From NCBI GenBank assembly GCA_019638235.1, contig JAHBUE010000001.1, positions 1,908,492-1,972,491 on the forward strand: a stretch of 64,000 bases of DNA, in the 5' to 3' direction. Positions 1 through 8,658 of this stretch are shown piece after piece. The notes beneath the pieces were generated by a model. It did not search any database and was not told the origin of the DNA. It saw only the letters and a list, made by a program, of their open reading frames with translations. Numbering within the stretch: the first letter of the stretch is position 1; each line of letters begins with the position of its first letter. The translations under genes and the position numbers were made by a program. This DNA comes from Cyclobacteriaceae bacterium (lineage in GTDB: Bacteria; Bacteroidota; Bacteroidia; Cytophagales; Cyclobacteriaceae).

Positions 1-3000
1 ACCTACACACCCGCTATCGGAACGTTATTGAATGCAGGCGCAAATCAAACACTCTCAGTAACGTTTGTTCCTACCAACACGATTGATTATAACACCGTAG
101 TGCGCAACGTACAGATTACGGTAAACAAAGCCCAGGTTACGGCAACAGCAGAAAGTACATCCCGGGTTTACGGTGCGCCTAACCCTGCGTTTACCATTTC
201 CTATACCGGATTTGTAAATGGTGAAACAGCAAGCGTGATTGACACCCCGCCTGTTGCCAACTGCGCGGCAATCGTATCTGATAATGCAGGAAGCACGTTC
301 CCTGTCATTCCTTCAGGCGGTACAGATAATAACTATACGTTCATCTATGTGAACGGTACACTCACCATCACAAAGGCAACATTAACTGCCCGTGCCGATG
401 ATAAGTCGAGATCGTATGGATTGCCTAACCCGGTATTTACTATCAGTTATACCGGCTTTTTGAATAATGATACGGAAAATTCAATCACTGCGCCAACAGC
501 CGCTTCAACCGCTACCGTGCTTAGTAATGTTGGAAATTACCCCATCACATTAAGCGGAGGTTCATCTACCAATTACAATTTTGTATTACAAAACGGAACA
601 CTAACCGTAAACCCTGCACCACTTATTGCAAGGCCTGCCGATGTAAGCAGACTATATGGCCAGGCTAACCCGACATTTACAATAACATATAGTGGTTTTT
701 TGAATGGCGATAATGCAGGCACCATCACACAACCAACAGTAAGCACTACGGCAACTACTACCAGCGCGGTAGGCGCCTATCCGATTACACTTACAGGCGG
801 TAGTGCGGCTAATTACAGCATCATATTGCAAGCAGGGGTGTTAACGGTAAATAAAGCCCAACTTACAGTAACCGCCAATAATCAATCGCGTGTGTATGGG
901 GCGGCAAACCCTGCATTAACGTTTGCTTATTCAGGATTTGTGAATGGAGAGAACGCATCCGTGATTGATGCAGCCCCGGTTGCCTCTACTCCTGCAACGG
1001 TGCTGAGCGCAGTAGGGAATTATCCTATCAATCTGTCGGGCGGTTCCGATAATAATTATAACCTGAATTATGTTTCGGGTACATTAACCATCACCAAGAA
1101 AGTATTAACAGCAACGGCCGCGAATGCTATCCGCGCTTATGGCGCAACAAACCCGACTTTTTCGATTACATACACCGGGTTTGTCAATTCAGAAGATGCA
1201 ACTGTAATTGATGTGTTGCCGGTTGCTTCCACCACGGCAACGGTTACCAGTTCAGTGGGCACATATCCTATTACGATAAGCGGAGGCTCTGATAATAATT
1301 ATAGTTTCAACTTTGTACCCGGCACATTAACCATCACCAAAGCAATACTTACGGCAACTGCGGTAAATGTGAGCCGCGAATTTGGTGTGGCGAATCCTGC
1401 CTTTACAATTTCATATACCGGTTTCCGCAATGGCGAAACTGCGGCTGTTCTGGATACGCCACCAACGGCATCTACCACCGCAACCATATCAAGTCCGGTA
1501 GGTACTTATGCCATTACTGTTACAGGAGGCACTGATAATAATTACTCGTTTACGTATGTGAGTGGCACGCTTACCATCGTGAAAGCCACACCGGTTATTA
1601 CCTGGAATAATCCTGCTGCTATAACATACGGAACACCGTTAAGCGCAACGCAATTGAATGCTACGGCAAGTGTAGCGGGCACGTTTACCTACACTCCCGC
1701 AGGGGGCACTATTTTAAATGCCGGGCCTAACCAGGTACTGAGCGCAACCTTTAACCCGACTAATTCCAACAATTATAATTCAGTTACCGGTATTACGGTA
1801 TTGATTACCGTAAACAAGGCCACGCCAACAATCACGTGGACTAACCCGGCAGCCATCACGTATGGCACGCCACTTTCGTCAACACAACTGAATGCAACAG
1901 CCAGTGTACCCGGAAGTTTTGTGTACAACCCGGCAGCCGGAACTATATTAAATGCAGGAGCAAATCAAACCTTGTCGGTTAATTTTACACCAACCAATAC
2001 GAATAATTACAATACCGTTATTGGCAGAACGGTACAGATCACCGTAAATAAGGCAAATCCGGTAGTTACCTGGAACACACCTGCACCCATAACGTTTGGT
2101 ACTCCGCTTTCGGCAACACAATTGAATGCATCTGCAAACGTAGCGGGTACATTTGTTTACACACCCGCCACAGGAACGATATTAAATGCCGGTGCAAATC
2201 AAACCTTGTCGGTGAATTTTACGCCATCAAATACAACTAACTATAATCCGGTAAACGGAACTACGGTAAACATTACCGTAAACAAAGCAACCCCGGTAAT
2301 TACGTGGGCTAATCCTGCACCTATTACCTATGGCACGGCACTAAGCGCTACACAACTGAATGCAACAGCCAATACGGCAGGTACGTTTACCTACACACCG
2401 GCCATTGGCACCGTGTTGAATGCCGGAGCGAACCAGCAACTTTCAGCGAATTTCGTTCCGTCAAACACCAATAATTATAATAGCGTGAACGGTGTTACTG
2501 CTTTAATTACCGTAAACAAAGCTAACCCGGTCGTTACCTGGAATAACCCATCAGCGATAAGCTATGGTACGCTCCTGAGTGCAACGCAGCTTAACGCAAC
2601 CGCTTCAGTAGCCGGAACCTTTACCTACACACCGGCTTCAGGCACGTTGCTTAACGCGGGTACAAACCAAAAATTAGCCGTGCGGTTTGTGCCAACCAAT
2701 ACCAATAATTATAACATCATTGCAGAAACAGCCGTGTCCATCAATGTTAGTAAGGTTAACCTGACGGCACGTGCCAATAACATCAGCCGGGTTTATGGGT
2801 TGGATAACCCTTCATTGACTATTTCCTATACAGGTTTTGTAAATAGCGAAACTGAATCGGTAATAGATAGTAAACCGGTAGCCAACACGGCCGCTTCAAA
2901 AACTTCTTCGGTTGGCAACTACCCGATTACGGTTTCAGGCGGTTCGGATAATAACTATAATTTTGTTTACGCCTCCGGCACACTCACCATCACCAAGGCA

Positions 3001-4254
3001 ACATTAACCGCTGCTGCGGATAATAAAACTAAATTATTCAGCACGCCAAACCCTGAATTGACAGTCAGCTATTCCGGATTTGCCAATACGGATAACGTGA
3101 ATGATATTGACGTGCAACCACAATTGGCCACCACCGCCACCTTGTCTTCGCCACCGGGCGGATACCCGATTACCGTTTCGGGCGGCAGCGACAATAATTA
3201 CAACTTTAGTTATGTGCAGGGCACGTTAACGGTTGCGCCAAATTTCCCGCCTGAGCTAACCGATTTTTCAATTGAAACTCCGGAAGACATACCCTTTACG
3301 TTTACGTACACTACTTTTGGAGATAATTTTTCAAGTTTCTCCGGAAGCCCGATTCAGTATGTAAAAGTAATTTCGCTGCCTGTGCAGGGTACACTCTTCT
3401 GGAAGGGAACAACAGTCAGTGCAGGAACTGAAATTGCAGTTGAGGCGGGCGCTATCAATAATTTTACCTATCAGCCAAGAGCGGAATTTAGCGGCTCGGA
3501 TTCTTTTGTATGGAATGCGTTTGATGGAACATTTTCCGCCACGCAGAATGCCAGTGTATTTATTTCTGTACTTAACGTGAATGATCCCCCTGTATTAAGC
3601 AATATAGAAACGACTCCGGTTTTATACAGCCTTGGCGATCCGGCCATAGCCGTATCAACATCTATATTGATAAGTGATATTGATAATGCGAATATGTTTT
3701 CAGCAACAATTTCCATTACAGAAAACTTTACCAACGGTGATCAACTTTCGTATAGACCGGAAACCGGATCACCCATTACGGCTACTTATAATGCAGCAAC
3801 CGGTGTGTTAGAGTTAAGTGGAAAAGACACACGCGCTAACTACGAAGCCGCATTGAAGAAAGTATTATTCAACAGCCCGGTTACAGGCGATGCTGAAATA
3901 TCCGATAAGCGGGTAGCGTTTGTGGTGCGCGATAGCCTTGATGATAGCAATGTAGTGAGCAGGATTGTTTCCATCACTGCGGTGTTTCCTGATGTAAGCA
4001 TTGTAAACGCCTTTACGCCTAATGGTGATGGCGTTAACGATTACTGGGATTTTGAGGGTCTGGATTTCTACTCTGAAATTGAAATACGGGTGTACGACAG
4101 AAACAGTGCATTGGTATTTCATTGTCAGACGGTTGATTGCACGTGGGATGGTAAGAAAAATGGTATAGCGTTACCGCCTGGCCCGTATTTCTATACTATC
4201 TTTTTGAACGGAGGGAAACGAAAATACCAGGGCACTGTAACGATATTAAAATGA
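1..4254 (+). CDS. Giant secreted MBG-repeat adhesin with type B T9SS signal (5' partial)
   Basis: The reading frame is open from base 1, so the N-terminus lies upstream; about 1,417 residues are visible. It is a mosaic of two roughly 80-residue repeat classes of the MBG type. One has an SRVYG..NP..TISYTGF core and ends GTLTITKA; the other has an ITW.NPA.ITYGT core and ends NAGANQ. The visible order is a partial second-class unit, six first-class, five second-class and two first-class. A cadherin/tandem-95-like region follows (from about nt 3240), then a C-terminal domain beginning NAFTPNGDGVNDYW (about nt 4006-4251), which is the gliding-motility-type (CHU_C, type B) T9SS sorting signal. The protein is expected on the cell surface or released, as an adhesin. 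The next gene overlaps its stop by ATGA and encodes a PorP/SprF protein, the usual partner of type B cargo. The class is secure; the ligand is unknown. Confidence 0.9.
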   Translation, partial: TYTPAIGTLLNAGANQTLSVTFVPTNTIDYNTVVRNVQITVNKAQVTATAESTSRVYGAPNPAFTISYTGFVNGETASVIDTPPVANCAAIVSDNAGSTFPVIPSGGTDNNYTFIYVNGTLTITKATLTARADDKSRSYGLPNPVFTISYTGFLNNDTENSITAPTAASTATVLSNVGNYPITLSGGSSTNYNFVLQNGTLTVNPAPLIARPADVSRLYGQANPTFTITYSGFLNGDNAGTITQPTVSTTATTTSAVGAYPITLTGGSAANYSIILQAGVLTVNKAQLTVTANNQSRVYGAANPALTFAYSGFVNGENASVIDAAPVASTPATVLSAVGNYPINLSGGSDNNYNLNYVSGTLTITKKVLTATAANAIRAYGATNPTFSITYTGFVNSEDATVIDVLPVASTTATVTSSVGTYPITISGGSDNNYSFNFVPGTLTITKAILTATAVNVSREFGVANPAFTISYTGFRNGETAAVLDTPPTASTTATISSPVGTYAITVTGGTDNNYSFTYVSGTLTIVKATPVITWNNPAAITYGTPLSATQLNATASVAGTFTYTPAGGTILNAGPNQVLSATFNPTNSNNYNSVTGITVLITVNKATPTITWTNPAAITYGTPLSSTQLNATASVPGSFVYNPAAGTILNAGANQTLSVNFTPTNTNNYNTVIGRTVQITVNKANPVVTWNTPAPITFGTPLSATQLNASANVAGTFVYTPATGTILNAGANQTLSVNFTPSNTTNYNPVNGTTVNITVNKATPVITWANPAPITYGTALSATQLNATANTAGTFTYTPAIGTVLNAGANQQLSANFVPSNTNNYNSVNGVTALITVNKANPVVTWNNPSAISYGTLLSATQLNATASVAGTFTYTPASGTLLNAGTNQKLAVRFVPTNTNNYNIIAETAVSINVSKVNLTARANNISRVYGLDNPSLTISYTGFVNSETESVIDSKPVANTAASKTSSVGNYPITVSGGSDNNYNFVYASGTLTITKATLTAAADNKTKLFSTPNPELTVSYSGFANTDNVNDIDVQPQLATTATLSSPPGGYPITVSGGSDNNYNFSYVQGTLTVAPNFPPELTDFSIETPEDIPFTFTYTTFGDNFSSFSGSPIQYVKVISLPVQGTLFWKGTTVSAGTEIAVEAGAINNFTYQPRAEFSGSDSFVWNAFDGTFSATQNASVFISVLNVNDPPVLSNIETTPVLYSLGDPAIAVSTSILISDIDNANMFSATISITENFTNGDQLSYRPETGSPITATYNAATGVLELSGKDTRANYEAALKKVLFNSPVTGDAEISDKRVAFVVRDSLDDSNVVSRIVSITAVFPDVSIVNAFTPNGDGVNDYWDFEGLDFYSEIEIRVYDRNSALVFHCQTVDCTWDGKKNGIALPPGPYFYTIFLNGGKRKYQGTVTILK
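127..3240 (+). repeat. Coding array of two interleaved MBG-type repeat classes
   Basis: About 13 complete units of roughly 230-245 bp encode MBG-like domains. First-class units (SRVYG core) run from about 127 to 1580 and again from about 2752 to 3240. Second-class units (ITW.NPA core) run from about 1580 to 2752, plus a partial unit at bases 1-126. Units of one class are similar at DNA level, so recombination could change copy number and short-read assembly could collapse them. Confidence 0.8.
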
Positions 4255-5402
4255 GGCAACTACAAGCTATCTCAAAAATCGAATTAGTCATCGCGGACTT
4301 GATCCGCGATCCCCTAAAAATGTCGATAAACCAGATTCCGGCTCAAGGCCGGAATGACACGGTTTGTTTTATACGATTTTTGAGATGGCTTTTAACCAAA
4401 CTATATCGAAGCCTGTTGCTTTGTGCATGTGCGTTTATTGCAATACAAGCTGTTGCGCAAGAAGACGACTTTACGCAATACTACTTGAATTTGCCGGCTG
4501 TCAATCCTGCCTTTACCGGTATGGACGATTTTTTTAGTCTGAATGCAGGCGTGAGGGAAGGATGGAATAATTATGGAATTCAAAACGATAACTCATATTT
4601 CAGTTTCTTTGGGGCGTTAAACAATGGAAGCCGTTCGGGGCGGAGAAACAATGCGTTACGCACTTCCGATCCTACAATATTTGAAACCATCCAGCAGGAG
4701 AATAAATTCAGAAGACGTCATGGATTGGGGGGTGTCATTACCAGCAGGAAGGTAGATCCGTATAAAGCTTTCGGTGCTTTTGTACACTACTCGTATCACC
4801 TGCCCGTATCCGCTAAGGTAAATATTGCGTTAGGCACTCGACTTGGCTATACCAATCAACGAATTGATTTTACCGGCTTGCAGGTGCGCGATGATGTAAA
4901 CGATTTGTTCTATCAAAGCTTATTGGCAGCAGGGCAGGGCAGTCAGAATACTTTCCTGGTTGATTTTGGTGCGGTTATCTATTCAAATAAATTCTTCTTC
5001 GGATTGTCATCGGATAATTTGGTTGCCAGCAAACTGGATGGCGATCAATTATTTAATTTGAACTCAGGTTTGCGTTACAAGGCTCAAGTAGGCGTGTTCT
5101 TACCCATCAACCCCGAATGGATTATAGCACCGGGTATTACTTCGAGTTATAGGGAAGGTTACGATATGCGATGGGCAGTTAACCTCCGGTTGAGATATAA
5201 AGACCTCATTTATGTAGGATCGGCATTTGAACCTAATTTAAAAACTTCCTTACTTGTTGGATTAGTAACCAAAAAATTGTCCATCAATTATGCCTATGAT
5301 ATGTTCATGGGCGACTTAAATAATTTTGATGTAAATACGCACGAAGTGGTATTGGGTCTTACATTATTTAACTCCTATAAATTACAACCCCGGTTTTGGT
5401 AA
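4251..5402 (+). CDS. PorP/SprF family T9SS outer-membrane protein
   Basis: Outer-membrane beta-barrel protein of the PorP/SprF family, which supports secretion or surface attachment of type B T9SS cargo. The mature part opens with FTQYYLNLPAVNPAFTG, the family's typical N-terminal signature, and continues as amphipathic beta strands to residue 383. The ATG overlaps the stop of the giant adhesin (ATGA), indicating translational coupling. Between the first five residues and a normal signal peptide (LLTKLYRSLLLCACAFIAIQ, cleavage after AVA) lie about 41 residues encoded by a palindromic repeat element (4266-4388). This greatly lengthens the region before the hydrophobic core. An internal ATG at 4320 within the element is an alternative start. 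The family call is firm; the exact start is less certain. Confidence 0.85.
   Translation: MRQLQAISKIELVIADLIRDPLKMSINQIPAQGRNDTVCFIRFLRWLLTKLYRSLLLCACAFIAIQAVAQEDDFTQYYLNLPAVNPAFTGMDDFFSLNAGVREGWNNYGIQNDNSYFSFFGALNNGSRSGRRNNALRTSDPTIFETIQQENKFRRRHGLGGVITSRKVDPYKAFGAFVHYSYHLPVSAKVNIALGTRLGYTNQRIDFTGLQVRDDVNDLFYQSLLAAGQGSQNTFLVDFGAVIYSNKFFFGLSSDNLVASKLDGDQLFNLNSGLRYKAQVGVFLPINPEWIIAPGITSSYREGYDMRWAVNLRLRYKDLIYVGSAFEPNLKTSLLVGLVTKKLSINYAYDMFMGDLNNFDVNTHEVVLGLTLFNSYKLQPRFW
4266..4389. repeat. Palindromic repeat element inserted in frame in a coding region
   Basis: Outer inverted repeats ATCTCAAAAATCG (4269-4281) and its exact reverse complement (4374-4386) extend to 16 bp with one mismatch. Inside are two smaller hairpins: 8-bp arms 4290-4297/4303-4310 and 8-bp arms 4335-4342/4348-4355, with GTCAT/ATGAC at the inner ends. 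The element of about 123 bp (41 codons) keeps the reading frame open. It resembles the dispersed GTCAT..GACTTGATCC palindromes of many bacterial genomes; that resemblance is from memory and was not searched. Confidence 0.75.
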
Positions 5403-5404
5403 TC

Positions 5405-6643
5405 ATGCGTATGAAGAGCGTGCTTTTATATATTCTTGTTTTTGTTGCTTCGCTGGAAGCACTCGCCCAGGAACTTCAGTTCAGTCAGCCGGTAACGCTT
5501 GGCGCTGCCATAAACTCTGACGATGAGGAGTTGGCGCCCATGCTTTCACCGGACGGACAGACGCTTTATTTTTCAAGAGCATTTCACAGCAAGAACACAG
5601 GCGGAAAATATACAGGCTCCGATATATGGATTTCCAGAAAGGATGAAAATGGCAACTGGACGCCCGCTGTCAATGCCGGCAAACCCTGGAACAACAAACG
5701 TTCCAACGCGGTGATCGGTATCAGCGCAGACGGCTCAACTGTGTATTTATTGAACGCCTATAATAACAAAAGCGGAATTGCCTTTTCAAGATTAGTAGCC
5801 GGAAAATGGACAAAGCCTGAATTTATTGCAGTGCCGGGCATCAACCGCGATGACTTTGTGAGCGTTTACGTGCACCCTTCTTTTGATGTGATGGTGCTGT
5901 CCATGAAAGGTAAAGATGGTTATGGCGAAGAGGATTTATATGTAAGCCTGAGGGATTCATTAAATAGCTGGAACAAACCACAGAAGTTGGGCTCTTCCAT
6001 CAATACTCCAGGCTTTGAGATTTCTCCGTTTCTTAGTTATGATAAATCAAAACTGTACTTCACCAGTAACGGACATAGCGGTTATGGTGATGCTGATATT
6101 TTTGTTAGTGAACGCCAGTATGGTACATGGGACATCTGGTCAGTTCCACGAAATTTGGGTAGCATGGTCAATTCACCTGGTTTTGATGCTTATTTTTCTA
6201 TCTATGCCGATACAGTAGCGTACTATATCCGGGGCGATGCAGAAAAGCAATCGCTGATTCATAATTTACAGGTTGCCTATGTTAGCAATGTTTTGCCAGA
6301 AGGCTCAACGTTCCTCACAGAGGAAGAGCTAAACGCTGTTTACCCGAAACGTATATCCACACGTATGGATTACAATAAAGGTGTATCTTTGTTATCGAGT
6401 GATCAGAATGAGATTATTTGGTTTGTAGCTAACCGGGTGCTTCAGCGTGAAGGTATTCAGATATTGGTTTGGGTGCGTGAAGAGGAGGATAGTAAAACCA
6501 CATTGGAACGCACTTCTGAAATTGTGCGGGCATTACGACTGACGGGGTTGACAGAAGACCGAATTTCAGTATCTACACAACGAGTTAAACCTGAACAAAG
6601 TAAAAGTGGAGGAGGTGTTATTGAGATACTTTTGTTTCATTAG
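5405..6643 (+). CDS. Exported PD40 beta-propeller protein with a divergent C-terminal domain
   Basis: The N-terminus MRMKSVLLYILVFVASLEALAQ is a signal peptide. Several PD40/WD40-like strands follow, with APMLSPDGQTLYFSR, ISADGSTVYLLNA and SYDKSKLYFTSNGHSG motifs, at about residues 25-270. The last 80 residues are an alpha/beta domain that could be a strongly diverged OmpA-like peptidoglycan-binding fold (QILVWVREEEDSKTTLERTS), but canonical OmpA motifs are missing. ATG 5405 lies two bases after the stop of the PorP/SprF gene and starts a good signal peptide; a TTG at 5396 would overlap that gene. PD40-OmpA proteins commonly sit beside PorP/SprF genes in Bacteroidota, so a periplasmic or outer-membrane role in T9SS or surface anchoring is inferred. 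Its end overlaps the convergent HAD gene by 26 bp. Confidence 0.7.
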   Translation: MRMKSVLLYILVFVASLEALAQELQFSQPVTLGAAINSDDEELAPMLSPDGQTLYFSRAFHSKNTGGKYTGSDIWISRKDENGNWTPAVNAGKPWNNKRSNAVIGISADGSTVYLLNAYNNKSGIAFSRLVAGKWTKPEFIAVPGINRDDFVSVYVHPSFDVMVLSMKGKDGYGEEDLYVSLRDSLNSWNKPQKLGSSINTPGFEISPFLSYDKSKLYFTSNGHSGYGDADIFVSERQYGTWDIWSVPRNLGSMVNSPGFDAYFSIYADTVAYYIRGDAEKQSLIHNLQVAYVSNVLPEGSTFLTEEELNAVYPKRISTRMDYNKGVSLLSSDQNEIIWFVANRVLQREGIQILVWVREEEDSKTTLERTSEIVRALRLTGLTEDRISVSTQRVKPEQSKSGGGVIEILLFH

Positions 6644-7232
6644 CAGGAAAGTACCTGTAATAATGCTTTGTTGACAGCCCGAATATTTCCTTATCGCCTC
6701 GCGAATCACCATAGGCGATAATTTCGGAAAACTCTTTAAGATTGAATAAGGCCTTTATGCGTCTTGCTTTTTCCGGGCCATAGCAATTTTCTCCTTCAAA
6801 TTTTCCGGTTAAACTATTATTGTGCACGTTGAGCCGGGTGCCAATACATGAAATGTTTAATTGGTCACACCATGGTGCAACCCAATTTTCAGGAGATGCG
6901 GTTACTACAACCACGGTATCACCATTCGCTATGTGAAAATTTATGCAATCTATTGCTTCCTTGCGAAGAATTTTGGGTATCTCATTTTGCGCAAACTGAT
7001 TACATTTCGTATTAAACGTGTGCAGGGATTCACTTTTGAAAAACCATTGCAGTAGAATTTGTTTAGCTGTATTATTTGAGATGATTTTAAGAAGATAGCT
7101 TATCAAGGCAGGCGATAAGATAATTAAGCCGATTATAACTTTAGGCAAGCTGTGATAATACAGTAAGAATTTTTTCAGGGAGTCTTGAGTCGTGATGGTG
7201 CCATCGAAATCAAAAAGTGCCAGCCTGTTCAC
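6618..7232 (-). CDS. HAD-superfamily phosphatase (HAD-IB type)
   Basis: A 204-residue phosphatase of the HAD subfamily IB. Motif I is DFDGT (residues 8-12, nucleophile Asp8), motif II is VVTAS (Thr111/Ser113), a conserved Lys lies near 155, and motif III is GDSRGD (176-180). A helical cap with hydrophobic stretches (residues 30-65) might contact membrane lipids. It begins two bases after the UbiA-family gene, in the same operon. In mycobacteria a separate phosphatase dephosphorylates decaprenyl-phosphoryl-ribose 5-phosphate after the UbiA-family step; this HAD enzyme could do that here, which is inference from position. Phosphoserine phosphatase-like activity on another substrate is the alternative. 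Confidence 0.85.
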   Translation of the reverse strand: MNRLALFDFDGTITTQDSLKKFLLYYHSLPKVIIGLIILSPALISYLLKIISNNTAKQILLQWFFKSESLHTFNTKCNQFAQNEIPKILRKEAIDCINFHIANGDTVVVVTASPENWVAPWCDQLNISCIGTRLNVHNNSLTGKFEGENCYGPEKARRIKALFNLKEFSEIIAYGDSRGDKEIFGLSTKHYYRYFPANETKVSQ

Positions 7233-7233
7233 G

Positions 7234-8100
7234 CTAATTGTAAATAATGATATAAAATGAGATAATCCAAAGAATGATCGTAAACAGGATAAACTTATCT
7301 TTTACCAAAATACTGGTTGGTGAGCCGCTATTTTGCTCCACCAGCGTAATTTGAAGGTACCGCATAATTCCGGCAACTACAAAAAGTGTGGTAATGAACA
7401 GGTATGAGCTGTTGAAGTGCTGAACAACTTCAGCAGAAACTGTGTACATAATATATGCCACCACGATTACGGCAGCAAAGATAGTCAGGCAGGCGTTGAT
7501 GAATTCCAGGTTATAACTGGAGGATGCTTTTCGAATAACCGAATGTGAGGACGCCTGAAGCACCAGGTCGTCCCTTCTCTTCGCCAACACAAGAAAGAGA
7601 GCCAGCAGCATAATCATGATGGAAAGCCAATGGGACACTTCTATTCCTAAGAGTACGCCTCCGCTATGTGTTCGTATTAAAAAACCTAATGAAACAATGA
7701 ACAGGTCAACAATTGGTATGTTCTTCAGCCCAAATGAATAGCCTATATTGAGAATCAAATAGACTCCCAGTAATATCAGGAAAGTGGTATTAAGAAATGC
7801 TGCTAATGTAAGCCCGCTTATCAGAAGAATGGCTAAAATAACAAAGGCGGTTGATTTGGATATTGCTCCCGATGGTAACGGACGGGCTTTTTTTCGGGGG
7901 TGGAGCTTATCGACTTCTATATCCTTTAAATCATTAATAATATAGATACCGGAAGCCACCAAACTGAAGGCCACAATGCCAGCCAATATTATTTCAACCT
8001 GTTCAAGTTGAAAGAGTCTTCCTGCAAAGAAAACAGGAATGAGGAGAAATAAATTCTTAATCCAATGAGTGGGCCGTATCAGTTGTAGAACAGGCCGCAT
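7234..8100 (-). CDS. UbiA-family polyprenyl-phosphate phosphoribosyltransferase (DPPR synthase-like)
   Basis: Integral membrane prenyltransferase of 288 residues and about nine helices. The metal-binding motif NDLKDIEVD (residues 56-64) is followed by KLHPRKKARPLPSG, and a second cluster KRRDDL lies near residue 175. These segments and the N-terminal RP..WIKN match decaprenyl-phosphate phosphoribosyltransferase (Rv3806c type) better than MenA or UbiA proper. Family knowledge: the enzyme transfers 5-phosphoribose from PRPP to polyprenyl phosphate, the first step to polyprenyl-phosphate ribose or arabinose donors. It lies between the SxtJ-like gene and the HAD phosphatase, four and two bases away. 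A DprE2-like reductase at 21329 supports the pathway assignment. Not being MenA matters because the men cluster here also lacks menA. Confidence 0.8.
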   Translation of the reverse strand: MRPVLQLIRPTHWIKNLFLLIPVFFAGRLFQLEQVEIILAGIVAFSLVASGIYIINDLKDIEVDKLHPRKKARPLPSGAISKSTAFVILAILLISGLTLAAFLNTTFLILLGVYLILNIGYSFGLKNIPIVDLFIVSLGFLIRTHSGGVLLGIEVSHWLSIMIMLLALFLVLAKRRDDLVLQASSHSVIRKASSSYNLEFINACLTIFAAVIVVAYIMYTVSAEVVQHFNSSYLFITTLFVVAGIMRYLQITLVEQNSGSPTSILVKDKFILFTIILWIISFYIIIYN

Positions 8101-8103
8101 AAA

Positions 8104-8466
8104 CTACCAGATATTCTCCAGGTCTTCTTTTGTATACAGATGGTTACGCTCGCTGTATAGAGTTTTCAGTTGGCGGCCATTTAGCCGAAGCGGATCCTTG
8201 GTAAATAAGCGCGATAGCCAAGCGATCGGGAGAAGAAAAACAAAGAAAATTAATCCTAAAAGGATTTTTGAATTGATCCAACCTAAAATATGGGCAAACT
8301 TGAGCCATATCCATTCAATCCCCTTTGCTACAATAGGGATAAATACAGAAACCAGACCAATGCCAATGGCTATTTTGGTAAGGGTTTCTAATTTAAAAAT
8401 CCAGGCAATAACCAAAAATCCGGTAACGATGACCAGTATGGTTTTATATCTGTCTTGCTTTTGCAC
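8104..8466 (-). CDS. SxtJ-family small membrane protein
   Basis: A 120-residue protein with three to four hydrophobic helices (about 10-25, 30-48, 64-86) and a basic-acidic tail, typical of the SxtJ family first noted in saxitoxin clusters. These proteins regularly accompany a NodU/CmcH-type carbamoyltransferase and a DUF5989 protein; their biochemical role is unknown. The start is GTG at 8466, set by a strong ribosome site TAAGGAG that overlaps the stop of the upstream 49-residue gene. Four bases separate its stop from the UbiA-family gene. Confidence 0.75.
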   Translation of the reverse strand: MQKQDRYKTILVIVTGFLVIAWIFKLETLTKIAIGIGLVSVFIPIVAKGIEWIWLKFAHILGWINSKILLGLIFFVFLLPIAWLSRLFTKDPLRLNGRQLKTLYSERNHLYTKEDLENIW

Positions 8467-8476
8467 AATAAACTCC

Positions 8477-8626
8477 TTAGAAAAGTGTATAAATGAATGG
8501 CGCTACTGCGGACCCTCCACCAATTACCAATAAAACTCCGATAAAAATAAGCAAAAGGATGATAGGCGTTAACCACCATTTTTTCCGGGCCGCCATGAAC
8601 TTGAGGACGTCTTTAAGAAATTCCAT
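8477..8626 (-). CDS. DUF5989-type small membrane protein (49 aa)
   Basis: A short gene encoding 49 residues. It begins MEFLKDVLKFMAARKKWW, continues with one transmembrane helix (about residues 20-37) and ends GSAVAPFIYTLF. The KKWW motif before the helix and the conserved SAVAPFIYTLF tail are hallmarks of the DUF5989 family. It sits exactly where expected, between carbamoyltransferase and SxtJ-like genes, in the three-gene cassette common in exopolysaccharide and natural-product clusters. Its stop codon forms part of the ribosome site for the SxtJ-like gene. Function unknown; a membrane adaptor for the carbamoyltransferase is a guess. Confidence 0.8.
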   Translation of the reverse strand: MEFLKDVLKFMAARKKWWLTPIILLLIFIGVLLVIGGGSAVAPFIYTLF

Positions 8627-8658
8627 AACCAACTGATATTTAGACGGTCAAATATACC

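Noticed and set aside
28..30. TTG as the start of the first gene
   Set aside because: The frame is open to base 1 and the preceding codons match the repeat consensus, so the gene begins outside the window.
7234..8100. UbiA-family gene as menA
   Set aside because: The KLHPRKKARPLPSG motif and the operon with a phosphatase and SxtJ fit a phosphoribosyltransferase better.
8388..8579. A 63-codon frame over the DUF5989 gene
   Set aside because: Wrong frame; the 49-residue frame at 8477-8626 has the family motif and a coupled ribosome site.
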